From NCBI GenBank assembly GCA_024277955.1, contig JAJRUE010000327.1, positions 1-12,555 on the forward strand: a stretch of DNA of 12,555 nt, written 5' to 3'. Shown here piece by piece: positions 6,078 through 12,555 of the stretch (within the stretch, counting starts at the first letter, position 1; each line of letters starts with the position of its first letter). A program made the position numbers and the translations under genes. The notes under the pieces are model-generated. The model searched no databases. It saw only the letters and a program-made list of their open reading frames with translations, and was not told the origin of the DNA. This DNA comes from Alphaproteobacteria bacterium (GTDB taxonomy: Bacteria > Pseudomonadota > Alphaproteobacteria > Rhodobacterales > Rhodobacteraceae).

Positions 6078-6623
6078 TCAGTCACGAATGATGCCCGTGG
6101 GCAGGCCGTCCAGGCTGGTTGCGTTGCGTTCGCGCCAGTATTTGCGCACGCCCTCGGGCCCGCGCGCCTCGGCCCATCTGGGCAGCACGTCGCGTTCGCC
6201 CATATGGTCGTAGCGGGGCACCCCGTAGCCGCAGGAGGTCTGGACCAGGTTCACGGTCACGTCGAAGATCTGCCGGGCGGCGAAATTCGCGTCGAAATGC
6301 GCCGCCAGGTCGGGCCAGTCGGCATCGCGCTGGTGCAGCGTGCGGGCGGTGCCGTAGGCGCGCAGGATCAGCGCGCGCGGGCCGAAGGAACACCACATCA
6401 GCGTCATCCGGTCGGCGTGCAGCAGATGGGCCGCGGTTTCGTTGCCCGAGCCGGTCCAGTTCAGCCAGGCGATCCGGTTGGGCCCGAGCACACGCAGGCT
6501 GTCCATGCCCTTGGGCGACAGGTTCACGCGCCCGTCCGGGGCGGCGGTGGCGACGAAAAACATCTGTTGCGCCGCGATGAAGGCGCGGTGGTCGTCCTCG
6601 ATCCGCGCAAACTGTTTGGCCAT
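6078..6623 (-). CDS. pyridoxamine 5'-phosphate oxidase-family FMN-binding protein
   Basis: A 181-residue protein with a split-barrel flavin-reductase-like fold of the PPOx family. Visible features are the N-terminal helix HRAFIAAQQMFFVATA, the strand pair AAPDGRVNLSPKG (27-39), IAWLNWTGSGNETAAHL (51-67), and the strand RMTLMWCSFGP (72-82). The C-terminal half carries QTSCGYGVPRYDHMGER (128-144) and an RKYWRERN helix. This is not PdxH itself: it is too short and I see no match to the canonical PdxH C-terminal region. Such stand-alone members bind FMN, F420 or haem, and activity is generally unknown. The start ATG at 6623 lies 14 nt after the glmS stop and is preceded by a GGGGGA stretch, so it is probably the last gene of a glmU-glmS-PPOx operon. 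The link to amino-sugar synthesis is positional only. Confidence 0.85.
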   Translation of the reverse strand: MAKQFARIEDDHRAFIAAQQMFFVATAAPDGRVNLSPKGMDSLRVLGPNRIAWLNWTGSGNETAAHLLHADRMTLMWCSFGPRALILRAYGTARTLHQRDADWPDLAAHFDANFAARQIFDVTVNLVQTSCGYGVPRYDHMGERDVLPRWAEARGPEGVRKYWRERNATSLDGLPTGIIRD

Positions 6624-6637
6624 TATTCCCCCGCCGC

Positions 6638-8464
<1,827 letters not shown>

Positions 8465-8465
8465 T

Positions 8466-9818
8466 TCAGCCGTCCTTTTCGCGTTTTGCCTTGGCAGACT
8501 TGTATTTTTCGAACAGCTTGCGGGCGAGGCCGGGTTTGTTCTGCTGTCGGGCGCGGCCCAGGGCCAGGGCGCCTTCGGGCACGTCGCCGGTGATCACCGA
8601 GCCGCTGCCGGTCATCGCGCCATCGCCGACCCTGACCGGCGCCACCAGCATCGTGTCCGAGCCGATGAAGGCGTCGCGCCCGATCACGGTGCGGTGCTTC
8701 ATCACGCCGTCATAGTTGCAGGTCACGGTGCCGGCGCCGATGTTGGTGCCCGCGCCGATCTCGGCATCGCCGATATAGCTGAGGTGGTTGACCTTGGCCC
8801 CGTCACCGATTTCGGCGTTCTTGATCTCGACGAAATTGCCGATGCGTACGTCGTTGGCCAGCTCGGCCCCCGGGCGCAGGCGGGCAAACGGGCCGACCAC
8901 CGCGCCGGCGCCCACGTGGCAGCCTTCCAGGTGGCTGAAGGCGCGGATCAGCGCGCCGCTTTCGACGGTGACGCCTGGCGCGAACACCACGTTCGGTTCC
9001 ACCACCACGTCGCGCCCCAGAACCGTGTCCAGCGCGAAATACACGGTTTCCGGCGCAACCAGGGTCACGCCGTTTTCCAGCGCCTGTTCGCGGGCGCGGG
9101 CCTGAAAGGCGGCTTCGGCGGCGGCCAGTTGCGGGCGGCTGTCGATGCCAAGGGTTTCGGCTTCGGGGCAGGCGACGGCGGTGGCGGAAAGCCCGCGCGC
9201 CTTGCCGACCTCGACGATCTTGGTCAGGTAATATTCGCCGCTGGCGTTATCGTTGTCGACCGCGTCCAGCAGGTCGAACATGGTCGCGCGGTCGGCCATC
9301 ATGATGCCGCTGTTGCAAAACGAGATGCGTTTTTCGTAAGGCGCCGCGTCCTTGCATTCGACGATCCGTTCCAGGCTGTCGCCGTCCATGATCAGCCGGC
9401 CGTAGCGGTCCGGGTCGGCGGCTTCGAAGCCCAGCGCCACGATGTCGAAGCGCTGGCGGGCCTCGGTCATCCGGCGCAGGGTTTCGGCGCGCACAAAGGG
9501 GGTGTCGCCGTAAAGAACGACCACATCGCCGGAAAACCCAGCGAGCGCCGCGCGCGCCTGCAGGACCGCGTGCGCCGTGCCCAGCTGTTCGTCTTGCCGG
9601 GCGACGATCACATCGGGGTCCAGGTCCTGCGCGGCGCGCGCGACCATGTCGCCGCCGTGGCCGACCACCAGCACGGTCCTGCGCGCCTCCAGCGTGCGCG
9701 CCGCCGCCAGTGCATGGGCAAACAGAGGCACCCCGGCAAGCCTGTGCATCACCTTGGGAAGGTTGGAATTCATCCGGGTTCCCCGGCCCGCGGCCAGGAC
9801 GATCAATGCGGTGGGCAT
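8466..9818 (-). CDS. glmU: bifunctional GlcNAc-1-P uridyltransferase / GlcN-1-P acetyltransferase GlmU
   Basis: A 450-residue bifunctional enzyme that acetylates glucosamine-1-phosphate and then transfers UMP to give UDP-GlcNAc. The N-terminal pyrophosphorylase domain shows LAAGRGTRM (8-16), K22 in the PKVMH segment, QLGTAHA (78-84) and YGDTP (103-107). From about residue 265 a left-handed beta-helix of hexapeptide repeats follows, with RIGNFVEIKNAEIG (325-338), KVNHLSYIGDAEIG (342-355, catalytic histidine H345) and NIGAGTVTCNYDG (359-371). The C-terminal tail is Lys-rich. The ATG at 9818 is chosen because PTALIVLAAG gives the normal N-terminus and AAGGA lies about 12 nt upstream. An in-frame TTG 18 codons earlier would add an unrelated tail. 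It heads the glmU-glmS-PPOx run and is divergent from the aminotransferase gene. The next gene, glmS, makes the precursor of its own substrate. Confidence 0.97.
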   Translation of the reverse strand: MPTALIVLAAGRGTRMNSNLPKVMHRLAGVPLFAHALAAARTLEARRTVLVVGHGGDMVARAAQDLDPDVIVARQDEQLGTAHAVLQARAALAGFSGDVVVLYGDTPFVRAETLRRMTEARQRFDIVALGFEAADPDRYGRLIMDGDSLERIVECKDAAPYEKRISFCNSGIMMADRATMFDLLDAVDNDNASGEYYLTKIVEVGKARGLSATAVACPEAETLGIDSRPQLAAAEAAFQARAREQALENGVTLVAPETVYFALDTVLGRDVVVEPNVVFAPGVTVESGALIRAFSHLEGCHVGAGAVVGPFARLRPGAELANDVRIGNFVEIKNAEIGDGAKVNHLSYIGDAEIGAGTNIGAGTVTCNYDGVMKHRTVIGRDAFIGSDTMLVAPVRVGDGAMTGSGSVITGDVPEGALALGRARQQNKPGLARKLFEKYKSAKAKREKDG

Positions 9819-9940
9819 CGTGTGCTCGTATCCTTTTTGTCGCAGCAATAGCGGTTTGCCGCCGTCCTGCAAGACTTAGCGGATCACTTGTTCTTTCGCC
9901 ACGTTTCAATGATCGGCGGATGTTTGCACGCGGGTTGCGC

Positions 9941-9980
9941 GCGCGAATGCGCCGGAATGCGCCGCAACGCGCCGGATCGT
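9941..9980. repeat. four imperfect 10-bp tandem units in the glmU / aminotransferase divergent region
   Basis: GCGCGAATGC, GCCGGAATGC, GCCGCAACGC and GCCGGATCGT follow each other with a 10-bp period, about one helical turn. They lie in the 223-bp gap (9819-10041) between two divergent genes. They could be a phased array of half-sites for a regulator, or simply low-complexity GC-rich sequence. Elsewhere in the gap, the best -35-like element facing glmU is TTGAAA (complement of 9904-9909), but I see no convincing -10 partner. I find no RNA gene in the gap. Confidence 0.4.
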
Positions 9981-10006
9981 TCGCGGCTGCGAAACAGCGC
10001 AGCCCA

Positions 10007-10035
10007 TTGACCTTGGCCGCGCCGCCGGGTCATCT
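10007..10035 (+). promoter_or_regulatory. candidate promoter of the aminotransferase gene (leaderless geometry)
   Basis: TTGACC (10007-10012; 5 of 6 to the -35 consensus) is followed after 17 nt by TCATCT (10030-10035), and the ATG starts seven bases after that. No Shine-Dalgarno is present in the 25 bases before the ATG. The -10 is poor by E. coli standards but shares the T..-..CT pattern of the two other leaderless candidates in this window. Confidence 0.35.
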
Positions 10036-10041
10036 GGCGCC

Positions 10042-11238
10042 ATGACGGAAAAATTCGACGGCAATTTCACCCAGCAGGAACCGATCCCCGAAGAGGCCAT
10101 CCAGGCGGCGGTCGAGGTGATGCGCAGCGGCCGGCTGCACCGCTACAACGTGGCCCCGGGCGAGCTGGGCGAAACCGCGCTGCTGGAACGCGAATTCGCC
10201 CGGGCGGTCGGGGCGAAATACTGCCTGGCGGTGGCCTCGGGGGGCTATGCGCTGGCCACCGCGTTGCGCGCGCTGGGGGTCGGCCCCGGCGATGCGGTGC
10301 TGTCCAACGCCTTCACGCTGGCCCCGGTGCCCGGCGCGATCGCCGGCCTGGGGGCGGTGCCGGTGCTGGTCGAGGTGACCGAGCGCCTGGTCATCGACCT
10401 GGACGACCTGCAGCGCCGGATCGCCGACAGCGGTGCGCGGGTGCTGCTGTTGTCGCACATGCGCGGCCATATCTGCGACATGGATGCGCTGATGGCGATC
10501 TGCGACGCGGCGGGCGTGCGGGTGGTCGAGGACTGCGCCCACACCATGGGCGCGTTCTGGCGCGCGACGCCATCGGGCCGGCACGGGGTGATCGGCTGCT
10601 ATTCGACCCAGACCTACAAGCATCTCAATTCCGGCGAAGGCGGGTTGCTGGTGACCGACGACGCCGAGGCGATGGCGCGCGCGGTAATGCTGTCGGGATC
10701 CTACATGCTGTACGGGCGCCACGCCGCCGCGCCCCCCGGCGAGGTGTTTGACCGGATCAAGTACGACACCCCCAACATTTCCGGGCGGATGGACAACCTG
10801 CGCGCCGCGATCCTGCGCGTGCAGCTGCGCACACTGGCGCAAAGATGCGCCGACTGGAACGCGCGCTACCGCGTGGTCGAAGACGGTCTGCGCGGCGTCG
10901 CCGGCATCGAGCTGATCGAGCGCGCCCGCGAAGAGACCTACGTCGGCTCGTCCATCCAGTTCCGGCTTTCGGGGCGCAGCGGCAAGGATATCGGCGCGTT
11001 CGTGGCGCGCTGTGCGGCGCGCGGGGTCGAGCTCAAATGGTTCGGCGGGGCGGAACCGGTCGGCTTCACCTCGCGCTACGACAGCTGGCGCTATTTCGAG
11101 AGCCCGCGCATGGCGCGCACCGAAGCGGCGCTGGCCGGTCTCGTGGACATGCGCCTGCCGCTGACCTTCAGCCTGGACGACTGCGCCCTGATCGCGCGCA
11201 TCATCGCCTCTGAAGCCGCGAGGCCGCCCGCCGCCTGA
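10042..11238 (+). CDS. DegT/DnrJ/EryC1/StrS family PLP-dependent aminotransferase
   Basis: A 398-residue PLP enzyme of the sugar-aminotransferase (SMAT) family, whose members convert keto-sugars to amino-sugars for polysaccharides, LPS or secondary metabolites. Visible features: GxxGxxxE-like AVASGGYALATALRALGVGPGD around 63-84 (cofactor phosphate region), VVEDCAHTMGA (161-171, D164 contacting the pyridine nitrogen), TYKHLNSGEGG (191-201) with K193 as the Schiff-base lysine, and a C-terminal small domain. Length is normal. The family usually has the lysine preceded by a Ser/Thr-rich strand, seen here as CYSTQTYK. The ATG at 10042 fits a leaderless transcript. It is divergent from glmU and followed by a different transcription unit, so it appears to stand alone. 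No sugar epimerase or glycosyltransferase is nearby, so the substrate is unknown. Sharing a regulatory gap with UDP-GlcNAc synthesis is suggestive only. Confidence 0.9.
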   Translation: MTEKFDGNFTQQEPIPEEAIQAAVEVMRSGRLHRYNVAPGELGETALLEREFARAVGAKYCLAVASGGYALATALRALGVGPGDAVLSNAFTLAPVPGAIAGLGAVPVLVEVTERLVIDLDDLQRRIADSGARVLLLSHMRGHICDMDALMAICDAAGVRVVEDCAHTMGAFWRATPSGRHGVIGCYSTQTYKHLNSGEGGLLVTDDAEAMARAVMLSGSYMLYGRHAAAPPGEVFDRIKYDTPNISGRMDNLRAAILRVQLRTLAQRCADWNARYRVVEDGLRGVAGIELIERAREETYVGSSIQFRLSGRSGKDIGAFVARCAARGVELKWFGGAEPVGFTSRYDSWRYFESPRMARTEAALAGLVDMRLPLTFSLDDCALIARIIASEAARPPAA

Positions 11239-11256
11239 TCCGGATCGCCTGACCCA

Positions 11257-11308
11257 GCGGTCTGACGCCGCCGCCTGGCCCTGCCGTCTGACCCGGCCGC
11301 CTGGACCC
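11257..11308. repeat. imperfect 26-bp tandem duplication downstream of the aminotransferase gene
   Basis: Bases 11257-11282 and 11283-11308 match at 21 of 26 positions, with the shared core GTCTGAC...GCCGCCTGG. The preceding bases 11234-11254 contain further partial copies of the GCCTGAYCC motif. The array starts just after the aminotransferase stop and is non-coding. It may be slippage-derived. I see no larger repeat unit. Confidence 0.5.
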
Positions 11309-11375
11309 GTCGCCGGGTCCGCGACAACGGCCATTGCCTTGGGCCCGGCCCCCGGTATGGTGATGGCGGGGGGCC
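11303..11375 (+). terminator. two GC-rich stem-loops between the aminotransferase and isovaleryl-CoA dehydrogenase genes
   Basis: GGACCCG (11303-11309) pairs with CGGGTCC (11314-11320) around TCGC. Further on, GGCCCCC (11347-11353) pairs with GGGGGCC (11369-11375), followed by AAATTCATT. Either could end the aminotransferase transcript before the next promoter. Neither has a proper T-tract, so a Rho-independent call is weak. Confidence 0.3.
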
Positions 11376-11382
11376 AAATTCA

Positions 11383-11411
11383 TTGACGCAGGGGCCGCCC
11401 GCCTGTAAGTA
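11383..11411 (+). promoter_or_regulatory. candidate promoter of the isovaleryl-CoA dehydrogenase gene
   Basis: TTGACG (11383-11388, 5 of 6 to consensus) is followed after 17 nt by TAAGTA (11406-11411), a weak -10. The start site would be near 11418 and the 5' leader about 29 nt, containing the GGAGG ribosome binding site. The 20-bp palindrome at 11410 overlaps the end of the -10 and the start site. Confidence 0.4.
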
Positions 11412-11429
11412 TTGAACGACCGTTCAATA
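11410..11429. promoter_or_regulatory. perfect 20-bp palindrome, probable repressor operator
   Basis: TATTGAACGACCGTTCAATA has 9-bp arms that pair perfectly around a central AC. It overlaps the predicted -10/+1 region, so a bound dimer would block transcription. The GAACG-NN-CGTTC pattern and spacing resemble operators of TetR-family repressors that control acyl-CoA metabolism. Known proteobacterial liu regulators are LiuR (MerR) and LiuQ (TetR). A MerR site would normally fall between the -35 and -10, which this one does not, favouring a TetR-type repressor. No regulator gene is in the window. Confidence 0.7.
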
Positions 11430-11446
11430 AACGCACCGGAGGCATC

Positions 11447-12555
11447 ATGTTCACCGCGGCCATGCTGTTCGATCTTGGGGAAGACATCAATGCGCTGCGC
11501 GACATGGTGCACCGTTTCGCGCAAGAGCGCATCAAGCCGATCGCCGGCGAAATTGACCGCAGCAACGACTTTCCCGCCCATCTGTGGCGCGAAATGGGCG
11601 AACTGGGCCTGCTCGGGATCACCGTGCCCGAGGAATACGGCGGCGCCGGCATGGGCTATCTGGCGCATGTGGTTGCGGTCGAGGAGATCGCCCGCGCATC
11701 CGCCTCGGTCAGCCTGTCTTATGGCGCGCATTCCAACCTCTGCGTCAACCAGATCCGGCTGAACGGCAGCGACGAGCAGCGCGCGCGCTACCTGCCGAAA
11801 CTGGTCAGCGGCGAACATGTGGGCGCGCTGGCGATGAGCGAGGCGGGCGCGGGCTCGGACGTGGTGTCGATGAAGCTGCGCGCCGAAAGGCGCAATGGTT
11901 ACTATGTGCTGAACGGCACCAAATACTGGATCACCAACGGCCCCGACGCCGACACGCTGGTGGTCTATGCGAAAACCGACCCCGAGGCGGGGGCGCGCGG
12001 CATCACCGCCTTCATCGTCGAGCGCACCATGAAGGGCTTTTCCACCAGTCCCCATTTCGACAAGCTGGGGATGCGCGGTTCCAACACCGCCGAGCTGGTT
12101 TTCGAAGACGTCGAGGTGCCCTTTGAAAACGTGCTGGGCGAAGAGGGGCGCGGCGTCGCGGTGCTGATGTCGGGTCTCGATTACGAACGCGTGGTGCTTT
12201 CGGGCATCGGCACCGGGATCATGGCCGCCTGTCTGGATGAAATCATGCCCTACATGGCGGAACGCAGACAGTTCGGCCAGCCGATCGGGAATTTCCAGCT
12301 GATGCAGGGCAAGATCGCCGACATGTATACGGCGATGAACTCGGCGCGGGCCTATGTTTACGAGGTGGCGCGCGCCTGCGACCGCGGCACCGTCACCCGC
12401 CAGGACGCGGCGGCCTGCGTGCTTTATGCCTCGGAAGAGGGGATGAAATGCGCCCACCAGGCGGTGCAGGCGATGGGCGGCGCGGGTTTCATGAACGAAA
12501 GCCCCGTCAGCCGCATCTTCCGCGACGCCAAGCTGATGGAGATCGGCGCGGGCAC
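11447..12555 (+). CDS. ivd: isovaleryl-CoA dehydrogenase, C-terminus cut by the window edge
   Basis: The first 369 residues of an FAD-dependent acyl-CoA dehydrogenase; full-length relatives have about 385-390, so only the last ~20 are missing. It oxidises isovaleryl-CoA to 3-methylcrotonyl-CoA in leucine degradation. FAD/substrate motifs are ALAMSEAGAGSDV (127-139) and YWITNG (160-165). The identity rests on GLDYERVVLSG (243-253): isovaleryl-CoA dehydrogenases carry their catalytic glutamate here (E247), whereas most other acyl-CoA dehydrogenases carry it in the C-terminal region. FQLMQGKIADMYT (283-295) and RIFRDAKLMEIGAG (356-369) are also characteristic. The ATG at 11447 has GGAGG at 11438-11442. 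The gene likely opens a liu operon (methylcrotonyl-CoA carboxylase and partners) beyond the window, and the upstream palindrome suggests repression that is relieved by a pathway intermediate. Confidence 0.95.
   Translation, partial: MFTAAMLFDLGEDINALRDMVHRFAQERIKPIAGEIDRSNDFPAHLWREMGELGLLGITVPEEYGGAGMGYLAHVVAVEEIARASASVSLSYGAHSNLCVNQIRLNGSDEQRARYLPKLVSGEHVGALAMSEAGAGSDVVSMKLRAERRNGYYVLNGTKYWITNGPDADTLVVYAKTDPEAGARGITAFIVERTMKGFSTSPHFDKLGMRGSNTAELVFEDVEVPFENVLGEEGRGVAVLMSGLDYERVVLSGIGTGIMAACLDEIMPYMAERRQFGQPIGNFQLMQGKIADMYTAMNSARAYVYEVARACDRGTVTRQDAAACVLYASEEGMKCAHQAVQAMGGAGFMNESPVSRIFRDAKLMEIGAG

Noticed and set aside
9819..9872. Eighteen-residue N-terminal extension of GlmU from an upstream TTG
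   Set aside because: The canonical N-terminus starts at PTALIVLAAG, and the extension crosses the AAGGA site of the ATG start.
10030..12457. Long minus-strand open frames (434 and 418 codons) opposite the aminotransferase and isovaleryl-CoA dehydrogenase genes
   Set aside because: They have shadow composition, overlap genes with clear catalytic motifs, and have no domain of their own.

Overview
The window is GC-rich (roughly two-thirds G+C by eye), densely coded and has short intergenic gaps. Protein style suggests an alphaproteobacterium, most likely a marine Rhodobacteraceae/roseobacter: the MoaA, GlmU and GlmS sequences, a lipoprotein type common in that group, an isovaleryl-CoA dehydrogenase at the head of a catabolic operon, and a dispersed repeat I associate with roseobacter genomes. 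This assignment is inference; there is no rRNA. I find no phage, transposase, CRISPR, tRNA or defence gene, so this is ordinary chromosomal backbone. Its most unusual content is non-coding.

Layout. (1) 1-2561, + strand: the tail of an upstream gene, an M20 metal-dependent amidohydrolase, a stand-alone class I glutamine amidotransferase and a small SAM methyltransferase. Gaps are 3-10 nt, so this is probably one operon. (2) 2738-3745, - strand: moaA (molybdenum cofactor), convergent with the operon above. (3) 3830-5945, + strand: a small lipoprotein overlapping an AMP-forming acyl-CoA synthetase, divergent from moaA. (4) 9818-6078, - strand: glmU, glmS and an FMN-binding PPOx-family protein in one tight run; GlmS and GlmU together make UDP-GlcNAc for peptidoglycan and LPS. 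(5) 10042-11238, + strand: a DegT/StrS sugar aminotransferase, divergent from glmU. (6) 11447 to the window end, + strand: isovaleryl-CoA dehydrogenase (leucine catabolism), truncated by the window edge and preceded by a perfect 20-bp palindrome placed like a repressor operator.

Non-coding structure. Both convergent gene junctions (2562-2737 and 5946-6077) carry a copy of the same ~110-bp element, in opposite orientations. Each copy folds into three successive hairpins. One stem differs between copies but stays self-complementary, which points to selection on structure. In both copies the first hairpin starts inside the stop codon of the adjacent gene (moaA or the acyl-CoA synthetase), so the moaA/lipoprotein/synthetase block is framed by inverted copies. 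Separately, three genes without a Shine-Dalgarno sequence (moaA, the lipoprotein, the aminotransferase) have promoter-like elements spaced so that transcription would start at or next to the ATG, suggesting leaderless mRNAs.
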